DNA of 13,645 bases from positions 1 through 13,645 of the forward strand of contig LNEX01000414.1 in assembly GCA_001464165.1 (NCBI GenBank). Direction: 5' to 3'. The notes under the pieces were generated by a model, which ran no database searches, was not told the origin of the DNA, and was given only the letters and a program-made list of their open reading frames with translations. The DNA is from a bacterium Ga0077546 (GTDB lineage: Bacteria > Cyanobacteriota > Vampirovibrionia > Obscuribacterales > Obscuribacteraceae). The first letter of the stretch is position 1; each line of letters begins with the position of its first letter. Positions 6,502 to 13,494 of this stretch are shown piece after piece. A program made the translations under genes and the position numbers.

Positions 6502-6806
6502 GCTGCTGCTCGCGCAGTTGCGCTATCCTTGTTTTACCGATTGATCCCCTTGGCAGCCAGTCCTGTTGCCACTCTTTGGTATCTTTCAGCTCTCTCTTAA
6601 GCTAATCAAAGCTGTTTGAGAGGTTTTTGAGTCTCTTAACTACGTAAGTTATAAGTCTATACCTTTGCAACTAAAACTTCTCTAGAGCTTCAAGACCACC
6701 GAAACCCGTAACCATCTCTAGCTTCATAACCATGCTGTCTGACCCTCCGATTGGAGCGCCGGCGGCTTTGCCCTGTGCTTTTACAGCTTTGGGCTAGGAG
6801 AACACC
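6502..6806. other. Intergenic region upstream of the MFS gene
   Basis: These 305 bases contain no open frame worth calling. They hold a sigma-70-like promoter at 6627-6655 (separate entry) and the AGGAG ribosome-binding site of the transporter gene at 6796-6800. Transcription from that promoter would give a leader of roughly 145 bases, in which I see no clear riboswitch or attenuator. Confidence 0.5.
6627..6655 (+). promoter_or_regulatory. Candidate sigma-70 promoter for the MFS transporter gene
   Basis: TTGAGT (6627-6632) and TATAAG (6650-6655) are separated by exactly 17 bases. They match four of six and five of six consensus positions. The predicted start point is near 6662. No other pair in the gap fits as well. 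Confidence 0.4.
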
Positions 6807-8093
6807 ATGTTTGAACAGCTATTCGAAGCCTTACAGTCTCTGCCGGGACGTGTAGGAAAAAGCTTCGACGAAACATTTCGCTCGCTCAGAGAGCGCAATT
6901 TTCGCGTCTATAACACCGGCATGTTTATCTCCAGCGTTGGCACCTGGATGCAAGGTGTTGCGCTGAGCTGGTTGGTTTACCGCCTAACTGGTTCTGCTGC
7001 TGCTCTTGGCCTTGTCACGTTTGCTAGCAATCTGCCCTTGCTCTTGCTCACCTTCGTTGGTGGCATGACTGCCGATCGCTTTGACAAACGCAAAATTCTT
7101 TTGATTACCAACTCGATTGCCATGCTGCAAGCCATTGTGCTCACAGTTCTGGTTTTCACCGGGAATGCCAGCATAACCTGGATCATCGTGTTGGCCGCAA
7201 TTCTCGGCTGTACCACAGCTTTTGAAGTGCCGACGCGCCAGTCACTTGTGCCCATGCTAATCAGCGACAAAAGCTCGATATCGAATGCCATTGGCTTGTC
7301 GTCTGCGACTTTTCATGTCTCACGCATGGTTGGTCCGGCGCTCGGTGGCCTTTTGATTGCTGGAGTGGGTGAGCAGATGTGCTTTGCCATAAATGCTCTC
7401 AGCTTTGTCGCGGCTCTGACCGGCCTGTGGATGGTACGTTTGCCGCCTAAGGAAGAGAAACCAGTGCTTAATGCTGGTGAGAAAGCCGCTCAGAATGCAG
7501 TAGCTCACGCCAAGTTTAAAGCGGTGTTGAAGCGCCCTGGCGTCTATACGCTGCTGTTTCTGGCTGCCTTCGTCAGCACTTTCGGTCTGCAGTATTCGGT
7601 GCTGATGCCAGTTATTGCCGACAAGCTCTTGCACGGAGAATCAGTCGCCTACGGCTTTCTCTCTGCTGCTGGCGGTGTGGGAGCTTTGGCTGGTGCCCTT
7701 ACTGTTGCTTTCATGGGTGACCGTCAAGGACTGCGCAAGCGCATCGGCTGGGCTTGCCTTGGCCTTCCGCTAGCCTTGCTACTGTTGGCATTCTCTCAGG
7801 TCATGATACTCTCAGTGGTGGCGATTTTGGCAGCCGGCAGTTGTCTTTCTATGCACTGGACTGGCGGCAATTCGTTGATGCAGCAATGTGTTGAGCCATC
7901 TTCGCGGGGTAAGCTTATGGGAGTGTACACAACTTTCACCCTGGGTTTGGCACCGTTCACCGCCTTGATTGCTGGTTGGTCGGCAGAACATTTCGGCGTT
8001 TCTACTGCACTGCTTATCAGCGCTAGCGGTATGTTGGTGGGCTCAGTGCTTTATCTCGTCCAGGTGAGAAAGCTGGCTGACGCGTGTTTGTAA
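6807..8093 (+). CDS. MFS transporter, EntS-like (MFS_3) subfamily
   Basis: This is a 428-residue major facilitator superfamily permease of the inner membrane, likely a proton-driven exporter. After a cytoplasmic N-terminal segment of about 33 residues comes the hallmark NFRVYNTGMFISSVGTWMQGVALSWLVYRLTGSAAALGLV (31-70), characteristic of the group that includes the enterobactin exporter EntS. The loop 2-3 signature follows as GGMTADRFDKRKIL (85-98). A matching loop in the second half is FMGDRQGLRKRIGW. Length and about twelve hydrophobic segments are normal. AGGAG lies six bases before the ATG. A promoter-like pair is upstream and a strong terminator follows, so it is probably monocistronic. 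There is no siderophore or drug-resistance neighbour, so the substrate cannot be predicted. Confidence 0.9.
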   Translation: MFEQLFEALQSLPGRVGKSFDETFRSLRERNFRVYNTGMFISSVGTWMQGVALSWLVYRLTGSAAALGLVTFASNLPLLLLTFVGGMTADRFDKRKILLITNSIAMLQAIVLTVLVFTGNASITWIIVLAAILGCTTAFEVPTRQSLVPMLISDKSSISNAIGLSSATFHVSRMVGPALGGLLIAGVGEQMCFAINALSFVAALTGLWMVRLPPKEEKPVLNAGEKAAQNAVAHAKFKAVLKRPGVYTLLFLAAFVSTFGLQYSVLMPVIADKLLHGESVAYGFLSAAGGVGALAGALTVAFMGDRQGLRKRIGWACLGLPLALLLLAFSQVMILSVVAILAAGSCLSMHWTGGNSLMQQCVEPSSRGKLMGVYTTFTLGLAPFTALIAGWSAEHFGVSTALLISASGMLVGSVLYLVQVRKLADACL

Positions 8094-8122
8094 AGCTTGT
8101 CTTTGGGCAAGCTGTGAGGAAT

Positions 8123-8167
8123 GGTCGCCGCTTTTTCTGCATCAGCAGACGAGCGGCGGCCTTTTTT
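8123..8167 (+). terminator. Strong intrinsic terminator after the MFS gene
   Basis: GGTCGCCGC (8123-8131) pairs with GCGGCGGCC (8153-8161), nine pairs with one G-U wobble, and TTTTTT (8162-8167) follows directly. A small extra hairpin, AGCTTG/CAAGCT (8094-8113), lies between the stop codon and this stem. Confidence 0.85.
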
Positions 8168-8236
8168 CTCAAATTTGTTCAACTATAAAGAGTAGCAGTG
8201 TGAGCTTTTTTACTAATATGGGCACAAGAAGAAAGT

Positions 8237-8638
8237 ATGATAAGTGCTGTTCTAGAAAAGGGTGTCGAGGAAGAAATGCAGGAGCAAAATCAAAGTTTAG
8301 CCGGCGAGGATGGGCTGGAAATTTTGCAAGTGGCATTTAGTATCTACGGCTCTCCTGAAACACCCAGTCGCAAAGAGTGTCTGCGTTTAATGGCAAAACA
8401 GTTGCCTGGCTTGAGCGAACGTCAGTATGCCTCAGCCTGGAACCGTGTTAATTTGCTCTATGAGCAAGCCTGTAAGTTAGCTTTCCGCTGGGCCAATGAA
8501 AACCCACCAGGGGCTGAAATCGATGAAGAAGTTGTCGAAAGCATCTTCCTCGACGAAATTGCTCGTAAATGCCATGGCTTTACCCGCGACCAGTATCGTG
8601 GTGCTCTCATGTACGGCTTTGATCGGGGTATTTTCTAG
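8237..8638 (+). CDS. Small helical protein with an internal repeat, unknown function
   Basis: This protein of 133 residues is not one I recognise. It is hydrophilic and predicted all-helical, with no signal peptide or membrane segment. Two stretches look like copies of one another: RLMAKQLPGLSERQYASAW (about residues 52-70) and DEIARKCHGFTRDQYRGAL (about 107-125). Both follow the pattern 'A+.c.G(L/F)(S/T).+QY..A', suggesting a duplicated helix-turn-helix-like or helical-hairpin unit. The start is uncertain. ATG at 8237 has only a weak AAGAAAG upstream, whereas ATG at 8276 (codon 14) has GAGG five bases upstream and would remove an acidic leader. It converges on the HD-domain gene, with 39 bases between stops. 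The role is unknown. Confidence 0.65.
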   Translation: MISAVLEKGVEEEMQEQNQSLAGEDGLEILQVAFSIYGSPETPSRKECLRLMAKQLPGLSERQYASAWNRVNLLYEQACKLAFRWANENPPGAEIDEEVVESIFLDEIARKCHGFTRDQYRGALMYGFDRGIF

Positions 8639-8653
8639 ATGTATTGTTATTTC

Positions 8654-8695
8654 GAGCCATAAATACAGCTTTAAGGACTACCCGTATTTCAGCTC
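8654..8695. terminator. Weak two-part hairpin between convergent genes
   Basis: GAGC (8654-8657) pairs with GCTC (8692-8695), and AAATAC (8661-8666) pairs with GTATTT (8684-8689). It lies between the stop of the plus-strand gene and the last codons of the minus-strand HD gene. There is no strong T-tract, so terminator function is tentative. Confidence 0.25.
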
Positions 8696-9340
8696 GTGCT
8701 CAAGCCGTTCACAGGCAATACTTAGTTCGTCAAAGAGATAAGAGTCGCTGGCATCAGCAATGGGTAGGTAAAAAGCCCGAGTTTGCTCTAAATAGCGCAG
8801 TTGAAAACCCTTGTCGAGAAGCTCTGTGGCGTCACGCACATTATCTAGACGGTCAGCCAGTTTGACCAGTTTGGTTTCAACGCTAGCCTGGTTGATGCGC
8901 TCATGATAAGTTTTCAGCTTTTGCTCTTTCTCGGCTTTTGTCTCTGTGCCTTTGAAAGATGGTTTAGTGAGAATAGACACCATCATCGCTATTGGTCGAC
9001 CAAAGTGTTCTTCGATATAGGCTATTGTCACTTTGCCGTTTGATACTTCAACAGTGTCATGTAGCAATGCCGCAGCTATTGCAATTGGCTCTTTTAGCTC
9101 CAACTCTTCAGCGATAATCAGAGCGACCCTCATGGGGTGCACAATGTACGGAGCGGCTTGATTAGGATTTTGTTTAGTCGGACGCCGCGTCTGCTTGGCG
9201 TGGGTCTCTTCTGCTAAAGTCAGAGCTTTTCCTAGCATTACCTTGTCGAGCACTTTGAACGACTCTATGGCTAGCAGCAGGCGATGACGTAGGGTGCCTG
9301 CTAATTTGTTAACTGGTTGTGGTTTGGGAGCTGCCGGCAT
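8678..9340 (-). CDS. Stand-alone HD-domain protein, MESH1/SpoT-like alarmone hydrolase
   Basis: The 220-residue protein matches the HD hydrolase domain of RelA/SpoT enzymes and the small alarmone hydrolases (MESH1 type), which remove the 3'-pyrophosphate of (p)ppGpp using Mn2+. Motifs in order: THAKQ (46-50), PYIVHPMRVA with H68, ALLHDTVE with H94, D95 and E98, IEEHFG (109-114), and KLVKLADRLDNVRD with D163 and N167. H68, H94, D95 and D163 are the expected metal ligands, and all are present. No synthetase or TGS/ACT domain is present, so it would be hydrolase-only. The N-terminal 35 residues form an extra, partly helical extension. ATG at 9340 is the most upstream in-frame start, with a stop two codons before it; no good ribosome-binding site is visible. 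Activity on ppGpp, NADPH or another nucleotide is not settled by sequence. Confidence 0.8.
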   Translation of the reverse strand: MPAAPKPQPVNKLAGTLRHRLLLAIESFKVLDKVMLGKALTLAEETHAKQTRRPTKQNPNQAAPYIVHPMRVALIIAEELELKEPIAIAAALLHDTVEVSNGKVTIAYIEEHFGRPIAMMVSILTKPSFKGTETKAEKEQKLKTYHERINQASVETKLVKLADRLDNVRDATELLDKGFQLRYLEQTRAFYLPIADASDSYLFDELSIACERLEHELKYG

Positions 9341-9640
9341 GTATGTCTATGGACACCCTAATTAGAGGCATGAGTAACTGAAATGTACCGAAATGCCGAG
9401 TAACTTTTTCAAGATATCGTACTGAGGGCAATTCTTTCAAGTTTGCTTCAGCTTGGCTTCTTCGATATGCCCGAAATAACTAAGAGTCGCACTTAAATCC
9501 AATGTCTTTCCTCGGTTTTTCTAACTTTTTATCTTGTTACTGTATAAAGTAGTTGGGTTGTCGGAAATTTTTTAGCTACAGTTGTTCCACTTCTGGCAAT
9601 TTCTGGGAGTAGTTTTGCGTGGCCCGTGGCTTGAAAATGA
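9341..9640. other. Intergenic region upstream of the HD-domain gene
   Basis: There is no gene in these 300 bases. They contain paired direct repeats at 9372-9405 (separate entry), just upstream of the HD gene start. The remainder is AT-rich, with runs such as CTTTTTATC and GAAATTTTTTAG, and I see nothing else definite. Confidence 0.45.
9372..9405. promoter_or_regulatory. Nested direct repeats upstream of the HD-domain gene
   Basis: GAGTAACT occurs at 9372-9379 and again at 9398-9405. Between them GAAATG occurs at 9380-9385 and 9390-9395. The block is 32-65 bases upstream of the HD gene's start codon, where an operator or promoter would lie. Regulator identity is unknown. Confidence 0.25.
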
Positions 9641-9679
9641 AAAAAATGGGGGGCAAACACAAAAGTGTATCTGCCCCCC
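9641..9679 (-). terminator. Strong intrinsic terminator of the minus-strand two-gene unit
   Basis: Read on the minus strand, GGGGGGCA pairs with TGCCCCCC (plus-strand 9672-9679 and 9648-9655), an eight-pair G/C-rich stem. An inner GATACAC/GTGTTT match extends it partly. The stem is followed by ATTTTTT (plus-strand 9641-9647). It ends about 15 bases after the thioesterase stop codon. Confidence 0.85.
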
Positions 9680-9693
9680 AAGTTGAACTACGC

Positions 9694-10251
9694 CTACTTG
9701 TTCTTCTTGTTCTTCTTGTTCTTCTTGTCTTTCTTCCTCTTGCCGTCTTTCTTCTTTTTCTTGGACGACTTGGCGCTAGGAGCTGCTTCGGGAACAGCGG
9801 GAATTGTGCAGGACACCGGAGCTTCAATCACGGTACCATTGCCTGGCTCCTTGGTCGCAGGACCAGCAGCAGTAGCAGTCGAATCGGCAGGGTCGACACC
9901 CTGGGGATCTTTCTCGTCCACTGCAACGAAGATAGCTTCGCCTTCTGTGACGGGAATTGTCTGCCCACGCCTTTCGGCTTCCACTTTGACGCGGATGGTG
10001 ACAGAGGTGCGGCCGGTCTTGATGATGTCGGCCCAGAAAGTGAGGATATCGCCAACTTTCACTGGCCGTTCGAAAATCACTTCCTTCATGCACACCGTTA
10101 CGGTGCGGTGCATGGTGGCAGAGCGAGCGGCAACGCCAGCGGCGATGTCGATGTTAGAAAGAATGACGCCGCCGAAAATGTTGCCCGATGGATTGGTATC
10201 TTTCGGGAACATAACGACGCGAATGGCGGGACATTTTGTCTGGCAATTCAT
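9694..10251 (-). CDS. Hotdog-fold acyl-CoA thioesterase (YciA type) with a lysine-rich C-terminal tail
   Basis: Residues 1-115 form a single hotdog domain of the YciA/acyl-CoA hydrolase family, which cleaves acyl-CoA to free acid and CoA. The signature DTNPSGNIFGGVILSNIDIAAGVAA (18-42) carries the expected N20, the GNIFGG turn and D35. VIFERPVKVGDILTFWADIIKTGRTSVTIRVKVEA (58-92) is the core strand region. The next 45 residues or so are disordered (Ala/Pro/Thr-rich), and residues 161-185 are almost all Lys with Asp/Asn/Gly/Ser. Such a tail is unusual; it could bind RNA, DNA, polyphosphate or acidic lipid, which is inference. The open frame extends further upstream, but ATG at 10251 has AGGAG eight bases before it and begins the family-conserved part. 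It starts 52 bases after the metallopeptidase-like gene, same strand, and is likely co-transcribed with it. A terminator follows. Confidence 0.85.
   Translation of the reverse strand: MNCQTKCPAIRVVMFPKDTNPSGNIFGGVILSNIDIAAGVAARSATMHRTVTVCMKEVIFERPVKVGDILTFWADIIKTGRTSVTIRVKVEAERRGQTIPVTEGEAIFVAVDEKDPQGVDPADSTATAAGPATKEPGNGTVIEAPVSCTIPAVPEAAPSAKSSKKKKKDGKRKKDKKNKKNKKNK
9697..9732. repeat. 9-bp tandem repeat coding the Lys/Asn tail
   Basis: On the plus strand the unit CTTGTTCTT occurs three times exactly and a fourth time with changes (CTTGTCTTT). It encodes the KNK periodicity at the C-terminus of the thioesterase on the minus strand. Slippage could change tail length. Confidence 0.75.
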
Positions 10252-10303
10252 AAGGTTATCTCCTGGTATGCAGGTTTGTGGGTGGTTTTTAGGCCAGAAG
10301 AAA

Positions 10304-11911
10304 TCACTTTCCACGCGCGTCTTTGATACTGAAGCGGATGCGCTGGATAAGGTCAGTGAGCGAGCTCTCAGTGCGACGAGAGCGGGCATAGGTGGGCACA
10401 GCGCAAAGCAGGCATTGGTCGTTGTAGAGAGCCTTGAGCTCTTTGATACCGTTAGCCTGAATTCTTGCTGCAATTTTTGTCAGGTCGTTGCTCGAAACGC
10501 TGCTTGTAGCATTCAGCTCTAGAGCTTGCAGAGAGGCGGCAACGATGTGACGGGCTTCAGCTTCTTCGCTAGCGAAATTGGTACCAGTGATGGTGGTAAC
10601 CAGTTTCTTCACAGCGCTTTCGTCACTATCAGTCCAAGTCAATACTTCTTTGAGCGAGCGTTCTGCAAGGCAGGGCAGCTTGGTGTTGAGAGCAGCATCG
10701 ACTAGCACAGGAACTAGTGCTTGGATGAAGGCGTGAGGCAAAGAAACTACCTCGCTCCCATCAAGGGTGGTGAATGAGAAAGCGCTGCCTGGTGACGAAG
10801 CTTTGTTCATGCGGAGGGTTAGGTCGCTAACATAGCGATCACCGTGGCCAATCTTCAACTGTCTGACAGCTTCGATGGCGGCCATTGCTCGCAGTACATC
10901 AGACGGATGAGCGTCGTAGGAACCTTTGCCGATAAGGTTGCCGCCGTAGCTCAATAGGCCGTCTTTGTGGTCGGCGCTGAAGTACAGCATGAGGCCGTTG
11001 GCGAACATTGGTCCGAAGTTAAGCACGCCAGCCATATCTGCTGCAAATTCTAGTGAGAACGTGCGGGCTAGGTGGCGGGTAAATTCTTCGGCTGTGAGGT
11101 CGCGTTTGCGAGTTGAAGGCTGCACCAGATGATGCACGCGCTTGCTCACTTTGTTATTGGGGCCAGGCAAGTTCAACTTGCCATTGGTGAAGGCCTTGGC
11201 TACCGATGCTTCTAACGCATCTGCCATCTCAGCTGCAAAGCCGTTGAGAATAGAGTGAATACCGTGACCGCCAACTTCGTGACCGTCTAGCACCCAGAGA
11301 GGCAGACAGAGCATCTGCGAGGCCGGTTTGCAAATCAGAGAGAGTGGCATCTCGCGCGATGGCACGACGGTGTAAGGACCACTTCCTGGTTCATCAACGA
11401 AAAAGCCAAGGGGGTCGAGTTCTGGCCAGCTGCCGGAGTTCTGGTTCAATTGGCGAATTTTTTCGTCGCTGATAAACCGCTGATAGAGGTTGCTAGCAAG
11501 AGCCAAATAGGCTTTTAGTTCGCTTTCGTGTTTTCCTGACCGCAGCTGCACAATTGGTGCGGCCAAGACCTTGAATGCCTCCTCTAGCTGTGTCAGAACG
11601 TGTCTGCGCTTGAGAATGTTTCTCAGGCCGCTGTTCTTGACGATTGGTTCTGCTTGTTCAACTGCGTTGATGAGAACGTTGACGTAGGCAGCGTGGTAGC
11701 GAGAAGGCAGCAGAGTGAGGCCGTCGTGAGCTGTGGTTTTGTAGATATCAATTTCACTGCCTGCGGCCGCTGCTGCTGTAGCTGAGCTTGAGAATGGGTT
11801 AGGGACGCTGACAGGCTTGGCAAGCCGACTGCGAAGTTGTTTGACCGTGGTGGCAAAATTGCCGAAGCCAAGGTAACTGAGGTTGTCTCCTCTTGTGGTT
11901 TGATCGGACAT
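10304..11911 (-). CDS. Putative zinc metallopeptidase of an unassigned family (HEVGGH motif)
   Basis: I cannot name a family for this 535-residue protein. Residues 207-220 read VLDGHEVGGHGIHS, giving H211-E212-V-G-G-H216, an HExxxH/HExxGH zinc motif on a probable helix. The HExxGH form is known from dipeptidyl peptidase III (M49), but the rest does not look like M49. Residues 286-295 (SLEFAADMAG) give E288-x3-D292, a typical third-ligand helix in gluzincin-like peptidases. YDAHPSDVLRAMAAIEAV (332-349) resembles the 'HPS..R' helix found after the active site in several metallopeptidases. The N-terminal 55 residues are low in complexity; residues about 60-205 and 390-535 look helical. There is no signal peptide or membrane segment, so it is likely cytoplasmic. 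The ATG at 11911 has only a weak purine stretch upstream. The thioesterase gene follows on the same strand. Catalysis is inferred from motifs only. Confidence 0.6.
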   Translation of the reverse strand: MSDQTTRGDNLSYLGFGNFATTVKQLRSRLAKPVSVPNPFSSSATAAAAAGSEIDIYKTTAHDGLTLLPSRYHAAYVNVLINAVEQAEPIVKNSGLRNILKRRHVLTQLEEAFKVLAAPIVQLRSGKHESELKAYLALASNLYQRFISDEKIRQLNQNSGSWPELDPLGFFVDEPGSGPYTVVPSREMPLSLICKPASQMLCLPLWVLDGHEVGGHGIHSILNGFAAEMADALEASVAKAFTNGKLNLPGPNNKVSKRVHHLVQPSTRKRDLTAEEFTRHLARTFSLEFAADMAGVLNFGPMFANGLMLYFSADHKDGLLSYGGNLIGKGSYDAHPSDVLRAMAAIEAVRQLKIGHGDRYVSDLTLRMNKASSPGSAFSFTTLDGSEVVSLPHAFIQALVPVLVDAALNTKLPCLAERSLKEVLTWTDSDESAVKKLVTTITGTNFASEEAEARHIVAASLQALELNATSSVSSNDLTKIAARIQANGIKELKALYNDQCLLCAVPTYARSRRTESSLTDLIQRIRFSIKDARGK

Positions 11912-12162
11912 ATGGGCTCGCTTTCTCTGCCTAGTAGCAGTCGTTCACGCGGTCGGCGCAAGAATTGGTATGTATTAGAGAAATAGTGTTAGTGGTGGCT
12001 TGTTTGGGGCCTAAATTGAACAGGGATGTTCTTGTACGAAATTAAAAGTAAATGGCGCACTTAAACTAATAAGTTCATGACTGTGATTACAAGAGCTTAG
12101 CTACATGGACAGATAAATCATTGAAAGTAAATTCTTCTTGGCAACTTTTCGGTAACTATGTT

Positions 12163-12205
12163 TCTTCGCAGCCAAGCTGGGAATGATAAAGCTTGGCTAC
12201 GAAGA
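12163..12205. repeat. 16-bp near-perfect inverted repeat in the divergent promoter region
   Basis: TCTTCGCAGCCAAGCT (12163-12178) and AGCTTGGCTACGAAGA (12190-12205) are complementary except for one position, around an 11-base loop GGGAATGATAA. There is no T-tract on either side, so it is unlike a standard terminator. It lies about 100 bases before the TPR gene and roughly 250 before the metallopeptidase-like gene. It could be a large operator dyad, a hairpin of a small RNA, or a dispersed palindromic element. Confidence 0.7.
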
Positions 12206-12269
12206 TTTCTGCCAATTAGCGTGGTTTGCGCTATCGCTTGAAAACGGCTCCGCCAGTGCTTGGTCAATT

Positions 12270-12278
12270 TGGTATAGT
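12270..12278 (+). promoter_or_regulatory. Extended -10 promoter candidate for the TPR gene
   Basis: TGGTATAGT fits the extended -10 pattern TGnTATAAT with one mismatch. A start point near 12285 would give a leader of about 22 bases before the GTG codon. No good -35 element is seen 17 bases upstream, which is common for extended -10 promoters. Confidence 0.3.
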
Positions 12279-12306
12279 TCAGTATCTGTTTTGAGAGAGT
12301 ATATTT

Positions 12307-13494
12307 GTGTCAGAACCAAGTCCGGACAATGAAGAGCAAGCGGAGCAAGCTGTGATAGATGAGGCTGCTCCGCCGTCAGATTTGGTGTCAGAATCGGTAT
12401 CGGATTCGGTATCAATTTCGACGTCAGAGCAGGACTCGGAGATCCCGGAGTCCAAGCCCGAGTCTAAGTCAGATTCTAAGCCAGAATCTAAGCCAGATTC
12501 TAAGCCAGAATCTAAGCTAGATTTGAAGCCAACTTCTGCGCCGCCTCAAGTGCTAGCCCCAGCTAAACACGGTAATCTCCTTGTCCTTGGGCTTATGGCT
12601 GTTGCTGGAGCGCTTGTAGTAACCGTTGTTACTTGCGATATTTTCGATCAAAAATTACCTGACTTTTTACAGCCTTTCGAACCAACATTAGAGAAACATA
12701 TTCGCTACGGCCTTGGCTACGGAACTGGTGCAAAAGACTGGCGCAATGAACTTTTGATTGAGCAAGCTATTTGGAGCAGTGAAGTAAACAAGATCAGGCT
12801 TGGGCAAAACAATGCTAAACCAGAAATGTACAAGCGCGATTATCTTTTCTATTTGGCCGACTCATACTATCGAGATGAACCGCATTTTTTAGAGGCTAAA
12901 GCCGCATATTTGGCCGGGCGTGCTGAACCTGTGGTTCCTCACAAGCCTGGCTACGATATTGAACCCTCTGAGCTTGCTTGCAAAATTGGCTATTCTGCCA
13001 TGCGTAGCGGTGCATATGCTGAAGCGGAGAAATATCTAAGAGAGGCTATTGCTATTTCTAATGCTGACAAAGAGCCAACTAGAAAGATGGTTAATGGCGG
13101 TCGAGCTAATTTTTGTCTTGATGTTCTAGCCGAGTGCGCAATTAGGCAAAATCAATTAGCTGAAGCGCAGAGCCTAATCAATCAACGCTTGAAGCGTATC
13201 GAGCTGTCTAGTGTTGAAGGCTCTGTTGAATGGTACTTGCTCTTTAACCATGCCATGTTGCAGGAAAAACTTGGCAAATTTAGTGAGGCCGAAGCTTACT
13301 ATAAAAAGGCCATTGCCCAGCACGAACAAGACGATAAGAATCGTGGCGCTTTGCCTAATACCTCGAAGGACAATAACCGAATGCTCGCTTATGTCTTGCG
13401 TGAGTATGCCCGCTTTTTGCGTACTCAGAAGCGAGGTAGCGAGAGCTTCGAATTGATGGACCGGGCCGTGGGCATTATGAATAACGCGCCGTAG
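12307..13494 (+). CDS. Membrane-anchored TPR protein with a disordered acidic/Ser-rich N-terminus
   Basis: This is a 395-residue protein, probably a scaffold or interaction protein at the membrane. Residues 1-45 are acidic and Ser-rich. Residues about 46-75 are a repetitive SKPE/SKPD stretch, and residues 89-110 form one transmembrane helix (NLLVLGLMAVAGALVVTVV). From about residue 175 to the end are helical repeats with TPR character, best seen at 226-250 (IGYSAMRSGAYAEAEKYLREAIAIS) and 310-340 (YLLFNHAMLQEKLGKFSEAEAYYKKAIAQ). A weaker unit is at 268-298 and one at 360-390. The N-terminus would be cytoplasmic and the TPR part external if the helix inserts N-in; that topology is inference. 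The GTG start at 12307 has GAGAG about nine bases upstream. No domain beyond TPR is recognised. The next 150 bases to the window edge contain no gene. Confidence 0.75.
   Translation: MSEPSPDNEEQAEQAVIDEAAPPSDLVSESVSDSVSISTSEQDSEIPESKPESKSDSKPESKPDSKPESKLDLKPTSAPPQVLAPAKHGNLLVLGLMAVAGALVVTVVTCDIFDQKLPDFLQPFEPTLEKHIRYGLGYGTGAKDWRNELLIEQAIWSSEVNKIRLGQNNAKPEMYKRDYLFYLADSYYRDEPHFLEAKAAYLAGRAEPVVPHKPGYDIEPSELACKIGYSAMRSGAYAEAEKYLREAIAISNADKEPTRKMVNGGRANFCLDVLAECAIRQNQLAEAQSLINQRLKRIELSSVEGSVEWYLLFNHAMLQEKLGKFSEAEAYYKKAIAQHEQDDKNRGALPNTSKDNNRMLAYVLREYARFLRTQKRGSESFELMDRAVGIMNNAP
12451..12522. repeat. 12-bp coding minisatellite in the TPR gene
   Basis: Six head-to-tail units follow the pattern TCtAAGyCaGAw: TCCAAGCCCGAG, TCTAAGTCAGAT, TCTAAGCCAGAA, TCTAAGCCAGAT, TCTAAGCCAGAA and TCTAAGCTAGAT. 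They encode alternating S-K-P-E / S-K-P-D. The high identity of the middle units suggests recent slippage. Units of similar length but different sequence (TCGGTATCGGAT, TCGGTATCAATT) lie just upstream at about 12394-12417. Confidence 0.85.

Larger units (their letters stand above)
11912..12306. other. Divergent intergenic region
   Basis: These 395 bases separate divergently transcribed genes and should hold promoters for both. Identified contents are the long hairpin at 12163-12205 and an extended -10 candidate at 12270-12278 for the plus-strand gene. I do not see a convincing -35/-10 pair for the minus-strand unit, nor any small gene. Confidence 0.5.

Noticed and set aside
9619..10522. Two long plus-strand open frames opposite the thioesterase
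   Set aside because: They are antisense to a recognisable hotdog enzyme, overlap each other, and open with Leu/Phe runs that are the complement of the Lys tail codons.
12197..12415. Minus-strand open frame across the TPR gene start
   Set aside because: It is antisense to the acidic N-terminus and overlaps the promoter region and hairpin; no ribosome-binding site or motif.
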